From positions 90,542-154,541 of the forward strand of contig NZ_JH767532.1 in assembly GCF_000281085.1 (NCBI RefSeq): a stretch of 64,000 nt of DNA, read 5' to 3'. The translations under genes were made by a program, and so were the position numbers. A model generated the notes under the pieces. It saw only the letters and a program-made list of their open reading frames with translations. It was not told the origin of the DNA and made no database searches. Numbering within the stretch: position 1 is the first letter of the stretch; each line of letters starts with the position of its first letter. This stretch comes from Catenovulum agarivorans YM01 (GTDB taxonomy: Bacteria > Pseudomonadota > Gammaproteobacteria > Enterobacterales > Alteromonadaceae). Of the stretch, positions 27,564 to 36,513 are shown piece by piece.

Positions 27564-28520
27564 ATGAGTTCAAATGACCGAGGGTCGGTAAGTTATTTTG
27601 ACATTGATACAGATAATTCTGGTCAAAGAATAGACAATTGGCTGAAAAGAGAATTAAAAGGTGTGCCCACTTCACTGATCTATCGCATTTTGCGAAAAGG
27701 CGAAGTTAGGGTGAATAAAAAGCGCGTTAAACCAGAGTATAAACTGCAAGCGGGTGATGTTTTACGTTTGCCGCCAATCAGAGTTGAAGAGAAAAAAGAC
27801 AACGAGGTTATGGTCGGTGATAAGCTGAAAAACTTGGTTGAACGCTCAATTATATTTGAAGACAAATATTTAATCGTTTTAAACAAACCGTCCGGTTTAG
27901 CCGTGCATGGTGGTTCGGGACTTAATTATGGTGCAATAGAAGCCATGCGCCAGATCCGTCCAGAATTAAAACAACTTGAGTTGGTGCATAGATTAGACCG
28001 AGATACCTCAGGTTGTTTAGTTTTTGCGAAAAAACGTTCGGTTTTACGTGCGCTACATGAACAATTGCGTACTAAGCAAGTCGATAAAAGATACTGGGCG
28101 TTGGTCAGTGGTGCTTGGCCGGCCAAATTAAGAGTTGTTGAAAAACCTCTATTTAAGAACACCTTAGCTTCAGGCGAACGTGTTGTAAGGGTAGATGCTA
28201 AACAAGGTAAACCCAGTGAAACTCGTTTTAGAGTGCTGAACAAGTATAAGGGTGCCACTTTAGTCGAAGCATTTCCTGTTACCGGACGTACCCATCAAAT
28301 TCGTGTGCATGCTGCCGCTTCTGGTTATCCAATTGCATTGGATGATAAGTATGGTGAAGCTGAATTTGATAAAAAAATGAAAGCTGTTGGTATAAACCGT
28401 TTATTTTTGCATGCAGCCTCTATCAGTTTTATCCATCCTAAAGAGCAAACAACGATCCGCGTTGAAGCACCACTAGAAGCAAATTTAGCCCAAGCTTTGG
28501 AGCGCTTACCGAGTGAATAG
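27564..28520 (+). CDS. rluC: 23S rRNA pseudouridine synthase RluC
   Basis: 318 residues. The S4 RNA-binding domain (residues ~17-80, RIDNWLKRELKGVPTSLIYR) precedes the RluA-type catalytic domain with HRLDRDTSGCLVFAKK carrying the catalytic Asp, then VTGRTHQIRVH and RLFLHAASISF. RluC modifies U955, U2504 and U2580 of 23S rRNA in E. coli. It is divergent from rne, the conserved arrangement that supports rluC over rluD or rluA. SD is weak. The stop codon overlaps the start of the HAD gene. Confidence 0.94.
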   Translation: MSSNDRGSVSYFDIDTDNSGQRIDNWLKRELKGVPTSLIYRILRKGEVRVNKKRVKPEYKLQAGDVLRLPPIRVEEKKDNEVMVGDKLKNLVERSIIFEDKYLIVLNKPSGLAVHGGSGLNYGAIEAMRQIRPELKQLELVHRLDRDTSGCLVFAKKRSVLRALHEQLRTKQVDKRYWALVSGAWPAKLRVVEKPLFKNTLASGERVVRVDAKQGKPSETRFRVLNKYKGATLVEAFPVTGRTHQIRVHAAASGYPIALDDKYGEAEFDKKMKAVGINRLFLHAASISFIHPKEQTTIRVEAPLEANLAQALERLPSE

Positions 28521-29175
28521 TTTGCAAGCAAAATACCCATTAGTAATTTTTGATTGGGACGGTACGCTAATGGATTCTATTGGCCGTATCGTTTCAAGTG
28601 TGCAAAATGCAGCCAAAAGTTTGGATGTTCCAGTACCTGATGCACAAGCGGCTAAATCTATTATAGGGTTAAGTTTACCGACGGCAATCGCAACTTTATT
28701 CCACGATGTAGATGAAAGTTTGCATCCTGAATTAGTTAAGTGTTATAGCCACCAGTATGTTGAGCTAGATACAACACCGACACCTATGTTTGAGTATGCA
28801 GAGGACTTGTTGGTTAATTTAAAAAACGCTGGATGTTTGTTAGCGGTCGCGACGGGTAAATCTCGGGCTGGTTTAAATAGGGTATTCAACTCAACTGGTT
28901 TAGAACATTTATTCGATGCCAGTATATGCGCGGATGAATCTCAATCTAAACCGCATCCTGCCATGTTGGAAACCTTATTGAAAGATTTAGCTGTGGCTAA
29001 ACACCAAGCTGTTATGGTGGGTGACACAGTGCATGATTTACAAATGGCTTTAAATGCTGGTATTGATTCAATTGGTGTCACTTGCGGAGTAAATGACGCA
29101 GCTACACTAACTAAGTTATCGCCAATTGCAGTTGCGGATGATATGCGAGCGCTGAGCTCAGTGTTGTTTCGCTGA
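28513..29175 (+). CDS. HAD-family hydrolase (phosphoglycolate phosphatase-like)
   Basis: 220 residues starting from GTG 28513, which overlaps rluC by 8 bp; a TTG at 28522 is an alternative. HAD motifs: FDWDGTLMDS (motif I with nucleophile Asp), ATGKSR (motif II region), Lys in KPHPAMLE (motif III) and MVGDTVHDLQMALNAG (motif IV). The helical cap between motifs I and II is of the Gph/YieH type. It is probably a small-molecule phosphatase; the substrate cannot be told. It is cotranscribed with rluC. The repeat element copy B begins 16 bp after its stop. Confidence 0.85.
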   Translation: MNSLQAKYPLVIFDWDGTLMDSIGRIVSSVQNAAKSLDVPVPDAQAAKSIIGLSLPTAIATLFHDVDESLHPELVKCYSHQYVELDTTPTPMFEYAEDLLVNLKNAGCLLAVATGKSRAGLNRVFNSTGLEHLFDASICADESQSKPHPAMLETLLKDLAVAKHQAVMVGDTVHDLQMALNAGIDSIGVTCGVNDAATLTKLSPIAVADDMRALSSVLFR

Positions 29176-29190
29176 TAGTGTGGAGCACCA

Positions 29191-29300
29191 GGCCGAATTG
29201 AAGTGTAATTTTCTAAAATCACTTTGAGCTCAACCGAGAGCCGCTCCCACAAGATGTCCATATCTTGTGAAGTTTTAGAAAATCAGCATTCAATTCGGCC
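29191..29300. repeat. Structured intergenic repeat, copy B
   Basis: Arms GGCCGAATTGAAGTGTAATT... (29191-29218) and ...AATCAGCATTCAATTCGGCC (29273-29300) pair over 28 positions with few mismatches. Inside are a TTGAGCTCAA palindrome (29224-29233), CGCTCCC, and a perfect hairpin CACAAGAT, loop GTCCAT, ATCTTGTG (29248-29269). Same layout as copy A at 5797-5895, with compensatory stem changes. Confidence 0.82.
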
Positions 29301-29418
29301 CTTTCTGACTTTGGAGTAATCTCTTTGATAGTTCGGTGTTCCAAACCCAATTCGAGGTAAATGGCCAGAAAGAGGCACTTGGTTTATCGCCACTCTAATC
29401 TGGGAAAGTGCTAGATCA

Positions 29419-29512
29419 ATAACTTAGAGCAAAATCTCTTTTTCATGGATGAAAAAGCGAAGCGTACATGGAAGTATTCACAGCGTTTTTGCGAAAGTTA
29501 TGCTCTAGTAAT
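29419..29512. repeat. Second hairpin repeat near copy B, CA-TGGA-TG type
   Basis: TAGAGCA (29425-29431) and TGCTCTA (29501-29507) form outer arms. Inside, CTTTTTCATGGATGAAAAAG (29438-29457) is a perfect 8-bp stem with a TGGA loop, the same loop as in the degenerate copy at 6056-6067. The shared CAGCGTTTTTG (29481-29491; also near 6072) suggests a related element. The rest of 29301-29605 shows nothing else. Confidence 0.6.
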
Positions 29513-29605
29513 TTCCTTAGGTAGCACGGAGTCTTCAGCGATTTTAACTTTAAGCCGATTCCATCTAGAAAGCAGCCAACCTAAAGGTAATGAAGATTTG
29601 TGCAT

Positions 29606-30199
29606 TTACCGTTTCTGAATCAAAGGATCAAACCCAAAGGCTCGGAAAAACTCACATAATTTTATCAGCGGTAAACCAATTAAAGTGTTTGGATCATCCC
29701 CCAGCAACTTATCAAACAAAGTAATACCCAAAGCTTCACTTTTAAAACTACCCGCACAATTGTATGGCTGCTCTAAATGCAAATAGGCCGTAATTTCATC
29801 TGAGGTTAAATTGCGAAAATGCACTTCAAATACCTCAACCGATGATTTTAACTGACCTTCAGGATTAATTAATGCTAATCCGGTGTAAAACTTAACCGCT
29901 TTACCAGATAATTTAGTCAATTGTGCAAAAGCATTATCAAAGTTACCAGGTTTACCTAAAATCTCGCCGTCGCAAAAAGCCACTTGATCAGAGCCAATAA
30001 CAAAATTGTTTGGATGAAGCTTAAAACCTGCTTGTGCCTTTAACTGAGCTAAACGCTCAACTAACTCAATTGCAGATTCATTTTCTAATGGCGTTTCGTC
30101 CGTTTCAGGTTTGCAACAACTAAAAGGTAACTGCAATTTTTCCAAGATAGCTTTGCGAAAAGGAGAGGTTGAAGCTAATACAATTTGATGATTTGACAT
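29606..30199 (-). CDS. yceF: Maf-family nucleotide pyrophosphatase YceF
   Basis: 197 residues. Maf signature: ASTSPFRKAILEKL at the N terminus, DETP, ERLAQLKA, VIGSDQVAF with the catalytic Asp, and LGKPGNFDNAFAQL. The YceF subfamily hydrolyses 7-methyl-GTP and is thought to clean up modified nucleotides. It is divergent from yceD across 87 bp, the same order as in E. coli (rluC, yceF, yceD, rpmF), which supports the YceF assignment over Maf/YhdE. Confidence 0.93.
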   Translation of the reverse strand: MSNHQIVLASTSPFRKAILEKLQLPFSCCKPETDETPLENESAIELVERLAQLKAQAGFKLHPNNFVIGSDQVAFCDGEILGKPGNFDNAFAQLTKLSGKAVKFYTGLALINPEGQLKSSVEVFEVHFRNLTSDEITAYLHLEQPYNCAGSFKSEALGITLFDKLLGDDPNTLIGLPLIKLCEFFRAFGFDPLIQKR

Positions 30200-30222
30200 A
30201 AAAGTTCGCGCTTATTTTAAAA

Positions 30223-30231
30223 TGTTATACT
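30223..30231 (+). promoter_or_regulatory. Extended -10 promoter candidate for yceD-rpmF-plsX
   Basis: TGTTATACT, an extended -10 (TGn plus TATACT) 56 bases before the yceD start, in the short gap between divergent yceF and yceD. The -35 is poor, as is common with extended -10 promoters. Confidence 0.5.
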
Positions 30232-30286
30232 ATTTTTCCTATTTTCATTTGACTAAGCAAGGGCAGATCGATAATATCCGCGCCCT

Positions 30287-30817
30287 ATGCAAAAGGTAAA
30301 AATGCCAGTTGAGCTGGATCCAGTCAAAAGTGCCCAAAAGCGCTCTGACTATAACGGTATTTATCGACTGGAAGATTTAACGCGTTTACGCGAGGCTGTA
30401 TTGTCTGAAACAGGGCAAGTTGATGTCTCGCTTAGATGTACCTATGATGAGCAAAAACTGCCTGTTATGCTCATCAATGCTGTGACGGATGTCGATGTGA
30501 CATGTGAGCGCTGTGGTCAACCTATGCCTATACACATAGAGTTGTCAGCTACCTTCACGCCAAAAACAATGCGGTTAGACGAAGACTTAGTTCCGAGCAC
30601 TTACGCTATTGTCGAGGCAAATGATTATGGTTTGGTGGATTTACGTGCATTAATTGAAGATGAATTAATGTTGGAAATTCCATTAATACCTAAACATGAA
30701 GTTGAAAACTGCGCAATCAAAGAACAAGACATGGTTTGGGGGGAGCTAGATAAAGCAGCTTACGAAAAACCATCGAATCCGTTTGACGTTTTGAAAAGTT
30801 TAAAGAATCCAAAATAA
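30287..30817 (+). CDS. yceD: YceD/DUF177 protein
   Basis: 176 residues. The start [12 protein letters not shown] is colinear with E. coli YceD, so 30287 is preferred to the ATG at 30302. [13 protein letters not shown] with its CxxC, then the [20 protein letters not shown] segment and the C-terminal [21 protein letters not shown] are all conserved. The family is implicated in 23S rRNA accumulation/ribosome assembly in plants and bacteria, with the exact role unsettled. It precedes rpmF by 13 bp, as is almost universal. Confidence 0.92.
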   Translation: MQKVKMPVELDPVKSAQKRSDYNGIYRLEDLTRLREAVLSETGQVDVSLRCTYDEQKLPVMLINAVTDVDVTCERCGQPMPIHIELSATFTPKTMRLDEDLVPSTYAIVEANDYGLVDLRALIEDELMLEIPLIPKHEVENCAIKEQDMVWGELDKAAYEKPSNPFDVLKSLKNPK

Positions 30818-30830
30818 CAGGAGATCTGTA

Positions 30831-30995
30831 ATGGCTGTTCAACAGAACAAAAAATCTCGCTCAAAGCGCGACATGCGTCGTTCACACGATGCTTTAACTG
30901 CTGCTGCTCTTTCAATTGACACTGAGACTGGTGAAACTCACCGTCGTCACCATGTAACTGCTGATGGTTACTATAAAGGCAAAAAAGTAGTTTAA
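30831..30995 (+). CDS. rpmF: 50S ribosomal protein L32
   Basis: 54 codons read directly: [18 protein letters not shown], ... ending in [11 protein letters not shown]. This is the standard bL32 length and sequence. CAGGAG at 30818-30823 is its ribosome binding site, and the ATG is 13 bp after the yceD stop. The C-terminal zinc cysteines found in some L32 proteins are absent, as in other gammaproteobacteria. It leads into plsX 15 bp downstream. Confidence 0.97.
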   Translation: MAVQQNKKSRSKRDMRRSHDALTAAALSIDTETGETHRRHHVTADGYYKGKKVV

Positions 30996-31010
30996 GCTAG
31001 CAGGTCAGCT

Positions 31011-32036
31011 TTGACGAATCTAACCATAGCGTTAGATGCAATGGGAGGCGATAACGGGCCTCCCATTACTATTCCAGCTGCGCTCGAAGTGTTAGCTGAC
31101 AATCCCCAATTAACCATTATTGCCTGCGGCGATAAATATCAAATTACCCCTTTATTACAAAACGCTGCTGCTAGTTTAACTGCACGTTTGCAAATTATTC
31201 ATTGCCCACAAGTTGTTTCTATGGGTGAAAAGCCTTCTCAAGCATTGCGGCATAAAACCCAAAGTTCAATGCGTGTAGTACTTGATTTACTCAAAGAAAA
31301 TAAAGCGCAAGCATGTGTCAGCGCTGGTAACACAGGTGCATTACTTGCCATGGCTTATTATGTACTGAAAATGCTGCCAGGTATTAAACGGCCAGCGCTA
31401 GTTACCGCTATTCCGGGTTCGCTTGGACATAAAACCTATGTGTTAGATTTAGGCGCAAACGTTGCTTGTGATGAACATATACTTCATCAATTCGCATTAA
31501 TGGGCAGTGTGTTATCTGAGAAAAACGATTTAAAAAATCCACGCATCGGATTATTAAACGTTGGCGAAGAAGAAATAAAGGGCAGTGACACAATTAAAAA
31601 GACAGCGCGCTTGTTGAAAGAAGATAAATCGTTAAACTACATAGGTTATGTAGAAGGAAACGATATTTTTAACGACAAAGCTGATGTTATTGTATGTGAT
31701 GGGTTTGTTGGCAACATATCAATGAAAGCATGTGAAGGTTTAGCAAAAGCGGTTATTCAAACAATTAAATCACTCGCTAATGAAAATTGGTGGAGCAGAG
31801 TGTTTGCCGCAATTGCCCTTCCTATGTTAAAAAAGCTCTATCGACAAATGAACCCCGACCAGTATAACGGGGCAAGTTTGTTAGGATTGCGCGGAATTGT
31901 CATAAAGAGTCATGGTAATGCCTCAAAAGATGCTTTTAAGTACGCGTTAGAGGAAGCGATTAACGAAATTCGCCATCAAGTACCAGAAAAAATTGGTAAT
32001 CGAATAGAACAGGCGTTAACTGACAGGTCTCAATAA
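31011..32036 (+). CDS. plsX: Phosphate acyltransferase PlsX
   Basis: 341 residues from a TTG start at 31011 ([17 protein letters not shown]), with CAGGTC upstream; no ATG lies at the right place. Conserved PlsX segments: [46 protein letters not shown] and [12 protein letters not shown]. It converts acyl-ACP to acyl-phosphate, the first step of phospholipid synthesis, as a peripheral membrane enzyme. The next gene fabH starts 2 bp after the stop. Confidence 0.96.
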   Translation: MTNLTIALDAMGGDNGPPITIPAALEVLADNPQLTIIACGDKYQITPLLQNAAASLTARLQIIHCPQVVSMGEKPSQALRHKTQSSMRVVLDLLKENKAQACVSAGNTGALLAMAYYVLKMLPGIKRPALVTAIPGSLGHKTYVLDLGANVACDEHILHQFALMGSVLSEKNDLKNPRIGLLNVGEEEIKGSDTIKKTARLLKEDKSLNYIGYVEGNDIFNDKADVIVCDGFVGNISMKACEGLAKAVIQTIKSLANENWWSRVFAAIALPMLKKLYRQMNPDQYNGASLLGLRGIVIKSHGNASKDAFKYALEEAINEIRHQVPEKIGNRIEQALTDRSQ

Positions 32037-32038
32037 GT

Positions 32039-32998
32039 ATGTATTCTAGAATTATCGGCACAGGTAGTTATTTTCCAGAACAAGTGCGTTCCAACGCAGA
32101 TCTAGAAAAAATGGTCGAAACCAGCCACGAGTGGATTGTTGAACGCACTGGCATTCATGAAAGACGTATAGCTGCTGAACATGAAAATGTTGCAACTATG
32201 GGTTTTGAAGCTTCTAAAAAAGCAATTGAAGCTGCGGGCATTCAAGCTTCAGACATCGATCTAATTTTATGCGCAACCACAAGTTGGGAAAAAGCACTGC
32301 CAAGTGCTGCATGTGAAATTCAAAATTTACTCGGTTTACCGGGTGTACCGGCTATGGATATTGCAGCCGCTTGTGCAGGATATTGTTATGCATTAAGTGT
32401 TGCTGATCAGTTTATCAAAGCGGGCACTGCAAAACGCGTATTAGTAGTGGGTACAGACGCACTAACGCGTTTGTTAGATCCAACAGATCGTACCATGATT
32501 ATTTTGTTTGGTGATGCAGCCGGCGCTTGTATTTTAGAAGCCAGTGAAGAGCCGGGTATTTTATCTACCCATATTCATGCTGACGGCCGCCATGCAGATT
32601 TGCTTGGGGCTGATTTGCCTAAGCGTGGTGTCGAAGCTTCGGTACACGAAGCTTATGGTTATATGAAAGGCAATGAAGTATTTAAAGTAGCGGTAACCAA
32701 ACTAAGCGAAATTGTTGAAGAAACATTGGCTGCGAATAATCTACAAAAATCTGATGTAGATTGGCTAGTACCACACCAAGCCAATTACCGAATTATTAAA
32801 GCAACCGCGAAAAAACTCGATATGACCATGGACAGAGTGGTCGTGACTTTGGATAAACATGGCAATACTTCAGCGGCTTCTGTTGCAACCGCATTAGATG
32901 AAGCGATTCGTGATGGCAGAATTCAACGTGGCCAAACCTTGTTGTTAGAAGCTTTTGGTGGTGGATTTGCTTGGGCTTCTGCTTTAATCAAATACTAA
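32039..32998 (+). CDS. fabH: Beta-ketoacyl-ACP synthase III
   Basis: 319 residues, standard length. Catalytic Cys112 in [10 protein letters not shown], His in [10 protein letters not shown] and Asn in [10 protein letters not shown] form the FabH triad. [10 protein letters not shown] near the N terminus is also typical. It condenses acetyl-CoA with malonyl-ACP to start fatty acid synthesis. It is coupled to plsX (2 bp gap). An 18-bp palindrome lies just after its stop codon. Confidence 0.97.
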   Translation: MYSRIIGTGSYFPEQVRSNADLEKMVETSHEWIVERTGIHERRIAAEHENVATMGFEASKKAIEAAGIQASDIDLILCATTSWEKALPSAACEIQNLLGLPGVPAMDIAAACAGYCYALSVADQFIKAGTAKRVLVVGTDALTRLLDPTDRTMIILFGDAAGACILEASEEPGILSTHIHADGRHADLLGADLPKRGVEASVHEAYGYMKGNEVFKVAVTKLSEIVEETLAANNLQKSDVDWLVPHQANYRIIKATAKKLDMTMDRVVVTLDKHGNTSAASVATALDEAIRDGRIQRGQTLLLEAFGGGFAWASALIKY

Positions 32999-33000
32999 AA

Positions 33001-33018
33001 TGAACACTTAAGTGTTCA
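33001..33018. promoter_or_regulatory. Perfect 18-bp palindrome between fabH and fabD
   Basis: TGAACACTTAAGTGTTCA is fully self-complementary and begins 3 bp after the fabH stop. It could be a dimeric repressor operator or an RNA hairpin that slows or attenuates transcription; no U-run follows. The binding protein is not known. Confidence 0.55.
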
Positions 33019-33058
33019 GAACTCAGAATTCAATTTGAAATTAACACAGAGATAATTT

Positions 33059-33994
33059 ATGTCTGATAAAAAATTAGCTTTTGTATTCCCAGGACAGGGA
33101 TCTCAAACAGTAGGTATGTTAGCTGATTTATTTGATACACATGCCGTAGTCAAACAAACATTTGAACAAGCGTCTGACGCTTTGGGTTACAACTTAGCTG
33201 AATTGGCGTTAAATGGCCCAGCAGAAAAGTTAAACCAAACACAAATTACACAACCTGCATTATTGACTGCCAGTACAGCTATTTTCCGTTTATTGGAAGA
33301 AAAAGGCGTAGCAGCACCTGCGTTTTTAGCTGGTCACAGTTTAGGTGAATATTCAGCGTTAACAGCTGCTGGTGTGATTGCGTTTGAAGATGCGGTTAAA
33401 TTAGTAGAATTGCGTGGCCAAGCGATGCAACAAGCTGTACCTGAAGGTGTAGGGGCTATGGCTGCAATTATCGGCTTAGATGACGACGCGGTAAAAGCAG
33501 CTTGTGCTGAAGCTAGCGGTGAGCAAGTGGTCGCAGCAGTTAACTTTAACTCACCTGGCCAAGTAGTTATTGCTGGACATAAAGATGCAGTGGCAAAAGC
33601 TTCTGAATTATGTAAAGCAGCAGGTGCAAAACGTGCACTACCTTTACCTGTAAGTGTACCTTCTCACTGTAGCTTGATGCAGCCAGCTGCTGACAAGTTA
33701 GCAGAAGCGTTGAACAGTATTCAGTTATCTGCACCAAAAATAGTAGTTGTGAATAATGTAGATGTTAAAGCTGAAGTAGAAGCGGCAGCCATTAAAGATG
33801 CATTAAAACGCCAATTATACTGCCCAGTGCGCTGGACTGAAACAGTCCAATTCTTGGCAAGCCAAGGTGTAACTAATTTAGTGGAAGTTGGACCAGGTAA
33901 AGTATTAAACGGTTTAACTAAACGCATTGAAAAATCTTTGTCAGCTGTATCGGTAAATGATGCGGCTTCATTAGAATCATTTTTAAACGGGTAA
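33059..33994 (+). CDS. fabD: Malonyl-CoA:ACP transacylase
   Basis: 311 residues. FVFPGQGSQTVGML at the N terminus, catalytic Ser94 in GHSLGEYSA, and the partner His in PVSVPSHCSLM. It loads malonyl groups onto ACP. An AGAGATAA sequence precedes the ATG. It lies 7 bp before fabG, in the conserved fab cluster. Confidence 0.97.
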   Translation: MSDKKLAFVFPGQGSQTVGMLADLFDTHAVVKQTFEQASDALGYNLAELALNGPAEKLNQTQITQPALLTASTAIFRLLEEKGVAAPAFLAGHSLGEYSALTAAGVIAFEDAVKLVELRGQAMQQAVPEGVGAMAAIIGLDDDAVKAACAEASGEQVVAAVNFNSPGQVVIAGHKDAVAKASELCKAAGAKRALPLPVSVPSHCSLMQPAADKLAEALNSIQLSAPKIVVVNNVDVKAEVEAAAIKDALKRQLYCPVRWTETVQFLASQGVTNLVEVGPGKVLNGLTKRIEKSLSAVSVNDAASLESFLNG

Positions 33995-34001
33995 TTTATT
34001 T

Positions 34002-34742
34002 ATGTTCTCTGGATTAGACGGACAAGTTGCACTAGTGACAGGTGCGAGCCGAGGTATTGGTAAAGCTATCGCACTTAAATTAGTTGCGGCGGGTGCTAAA
34101 GTTGTGGGTACTGCAACCTCTGAAAAAGGCGCAGCAGCTATTTCTGAATATTTAGGCGACAATGGTAAGGGTTTAGTTTTAAACGTAACTGACGATGCTT
34201 CTATTGCTGCTGTATTTGAGCAAATCAAAGCAGACTTCGGTGAAATAGATGTATTAGTAAACAACGCTGGTATTACCCGCGATAACTTATTAATGCGTAT
34301 GAAAGATGCAGAGTGGACGGATATAATCGACACCAACTTAACTTCAGTATTCAAGTTATCTAAAGCTGTGTTACGCGCCATGATGAAAAAGCGTAATGGC
34401 CGCATCGTAAACATTGGTTCAGTTGTTGGCTCAACTGGTAACCCGGGTCAAGCTAACTACTGCGCTGCAAAAGCAGGTTTAGTTGGTTTTACCAAAGCTA
34501 TGGCTAAAGAAGTTGCATCTCGTGGCATTACAGTTAACTCAGTAGCGCCAGGTTTTATCGATACAGATATGACAAAAGAGTTGAATGACGATCAGAAAAG
34601 CACTATCTTTGCGCAAATTCCTGCTGGACGTTTAGGTCAGCCGGAAGAAATTGCAGCAGCTGTGCTATTTTTAGCATCGCCTGAAGCGGCTTATATTACA
34701 GGTGAAACCATTCATGTGAATGGTGGCATGTATATGGCCTAA
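34002..34742 (+). CDS. fabG: 3-oxoacyl-ACP reductase
   Basis: 246 residues, short-chain dehydrogenase. NADPH-binding TGASRGIGKAIA near the N terminus, NNAGITRDNLLMRM, catalytic Ser in NIGSVVGSTG and Tyr/Lys in YCAAKAG, and VAPGFIDTDMT. It performs the first reduction of the elongation cycle. The 194 bp before acpP hold a promoter candidate and hairpins. Confidence 0.97.
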   Translation: MFSGLDGQVALVTGASRGIGKAIALKLVAAGAKVVGTATSEKGAAAISEYLGDNGKGLVLNVTDDASIAAVFEQIKADFGEIDVLVNNAGITRDNLLMRMKDAEWTDIIDTNLTSVFKLSKAVLRAMMKKRNGRIVNIGSVVGSTGNPGQANYCAAKAGLVGFTKAMAKEVASRGITVNSVAPGFIDTDMTKELNDDQKSTIFAQIPAGRLGQPEEIAAAVLFLASPEAAYITGETIHVNGGMYMA

Positions 34743-34859
34743 TTGCGGGTAGATTCTTAACTCGAATAGGGTTATCATTCGCACGCATTCGGATTTTACA
34801 TTCGGTGACTGGTTAAATCCTTGGTGGTTAGACCAGTTGGCGAAAGCAAAGCATTAAGC

Positions 34860-34886
34860 TTGCAACCGATTTATTGACTTTAATAA
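34860..34886 (+). promoter_or_regulatory. Candidate acpP promoter
   Basis: TTGCAA (34860-34865) and TAATAA (34881-34886) with a short 15-base spacer, about 50 bases before the acpP ATG. acpP is usually expressed far more strongly than its neighbours, so a private promoter is expected here, but this match is only fair. Confidence 0.35.
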
Positions 34887-34897
34887 ACTACAGCAAA

Positions 34898-34916
34898 ATT
34901 GTGCATGGTGCACAAT
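34898..34916 (+). promoter_or_regulatory. Hairpin in the acpP leader
   Basis: ATTGTGCATGGTGCACAAT: an 8-bp perfect stem with a TGG loop, ending four bases before the GAGGGA ribosome binding site (34921-34926). It could stabilise the abundant acpP mRNA or tune translation. Confidence 0.6.
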
Positions 34917-34936
34917 GTCTGAGGGAAACTTATATT

Positions 34937-35173
34937 ATGAGTAACATCCAAGAAAGAGTATACAAAATCATCGTTGAACAACTAGGCGTTAAAGAAGAAG
35001 AAATCACAAACGAAGCTTCTTTTGTTGACGATTTAGGCGCTGATTCTTTAGATACTGTTGAATTAGTAATGGCTCTTGAAGAAGAATTCGATACTGAAAT
35101 TCCAGACGAAGAAGCTGAAAAAATTACTACTGTTCAAGCAGCTATCGACTACATTGTTGCTAACAAAGAATAA
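34937..35173 (+). CDS. acpP: Acyl carrier protein
   Basis: The start at 34937 ([18 protein letters not shown]) gives 78 residues, the canonical length; the longer upstream start is rejected because GAGGGA lies at 34921. Ser37 in [13 protein letters not shown] carries the phosphopantetheine. The protein is highly acidic. It carries acyl intermediates for FabD, FabG, FabF, FabH and PlsX encoded around it. A strong terminator follows directly, so acpP can be made as a short monocistronic mRNA, with read-through to fabF. Confidence 0.98.
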   Translation: MSNIQERVYKIIVEQLGVKEEEITNEASFVDDLGADSLDTVELVMALEEEFDTEIPDEEAEKITTVQAAIDYIVANKE

Positions 35174-35181
35174 TTTTATAG

Positions 35182-35205
35182 AGGCGGTGTAAACCGCCTT
35201 TTTTT
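35182..35205 (+). terminator. Rho-independent terminator after acpP
   Basis: AGGCGGT, GTAA, ACCGCCT then a run of seven T. It is 8 bp after the acpP stop. Confidence 0.94.
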
Positions 35206-35244
35206 CATCACCCTTTCAAATTCACTCCTCCTGGGGGCAATCTA

Positions 35245-36483
35245 GTGTCAAAACGTCGTGTCGTTGTCACCGGACTAGGAATGTTATCTCCTGTCGGTAA
35301 TACAGTAGACGATTCTTGGAAAGCATTATTAGCGGGTCAAAGTGGTATTCAACTTATTGATACTTTTGATACCAGCAGCTTTTCAACTCGTATCAGTGGT
35401 TTGGTAAAAGGCTTCAACTTTGAAGATTATCTTCCAAAGAAAGAAGCTAAAAAAATGGATACCTTTATCCAATACGGTGTTGCAGCCGGTATTCAAGCTT
35501 TTAAAGATTCAGGCTTGGAAATTACAGCTGAAAATGCACATCGTATAGGTGCTGCGGTCGGTTCTGGTATTGGTGGTTTAAGCTTAATTGAAGAAAACCA
35601 TGCTAAACTATTAGCCAGTGGTCCAAAGCGTATGTCACCATTTTTTGTGCCGTCAACTATTATCAATATGATTTCAGGTCATTTGTCTATCCTGTTTGGA
35701 TTACAAGGACCAAATATTGCGATCACAACTGCATGTACTACAGGTGTTCACAACATAGGTCACGCTGCGCGCATGATTGCATACGGTGATGCCGATGCTA
35801 TTTTGGCCGGTGGTGCAGAAGCTGCAACTACGCCTTTAGGTTTAGGTGGTTTCGCGGCTGCGAGAGCTTTATCTTCGCGCAATGACGAGCCAACTAAAGC
35901 AAGTCGTCCATGGGATCAAGACCGAGATGGTTTTGTTATGGGCGATGGTGCTGGCGTGATGATGTTGGAAGAATACGAACATGCAAAAGCGCGTGGTGCT
36001 AAAATTTACGCTGAGTTAACTGGTTTTGGTATGAGTGGCGATGCTCACCATATCACGTCACCACCAGAAGACGGTGCAGGTGGTCAAGCTGCTATGGCGA
36101 ACGCGATTCGTGATGCAGGCATATCACTTGAACAAGTCGGTTATTTGAATGCGCACGGCACTTCAACGCCTGCTGGTGATAAAGCTGAAACTAATGCTGT
36201 TAAAAACTTATTTAAAGACCATGCGAAAAAAGTCATGGTTAGTTCAACTAAGTCTATGACAGGTCACTTATTAGGTGCAGCTGGCGCTATCGAAGCCATT
36301 ATCACAGTTAAAACTTTGCAAGACCAAGCTATTCCACCAACTATTAACTTGGATAATCCAAGTGAAGGTTGTGATTTAGATTATGTTCCGCATGAAGCGC
36401 GTCAAGCGTCGTTTGAATATGCATTGTGTAATTCATTCGGCTTTGGTGGCACCAACGGTTCATTATTGTTTCGCAAAGTTTAA
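35245..36483 (+). CDS. fabF: Beta-ketoacyl-ACP synthase II
   Basis: 412 residues from GTG 35245 ([14 protein letters not shown]), with a GGGGG tract as SD. The Cys-His-His triad is present: Cys164 in [11 protein letters not shown], His in [11 protein letters not shown] and His in [24 protein letters not shown] near the C terminus also fits. It elongates acyl-ACP and is needed for temperature control of cis-vaccenate. It precedes pabC as in E. coli. Confidence 0.97.
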   Translation: MSKRRVVVTGLGMLSPVGNTVDDSWKALLAGQSGIQLIDTFDTSSFSTRISGLVKGFNFEDYLPKKEAKKMDTFIQYGVAAGIQAFKDSGLEITAENAHRIGAAVGSGIGGLSLIEENHAKLLASGPKRMSPFFVPSTIINMISGHLSILFGLQGPNIAITTACTTGVHNIGHAARMIAYGDADAILAGGAEAATTPLGLGGFAAARALSSRNDEPTKASRPWDQDRDGFVMGDGAGVMMLEEYEHAKARGAKIYAELTGFGMSGDAHHITSPPEDGAGGQAAMANAIRDAGISLEQVGYLNAHGTSTPAGDKAETNAVKNLFKDHAKKVMVSSTKSMTGHLLGAAGAIEAIITVKTLQDQAIPPTINLDNPSEGCDLDYVPHEARQASFEYALCNSFGFGGTNGSLLFRKV

Positions 36484-36513
36484 TTCGAATACTGCAATAG
36501 GGCATTTGCACTG

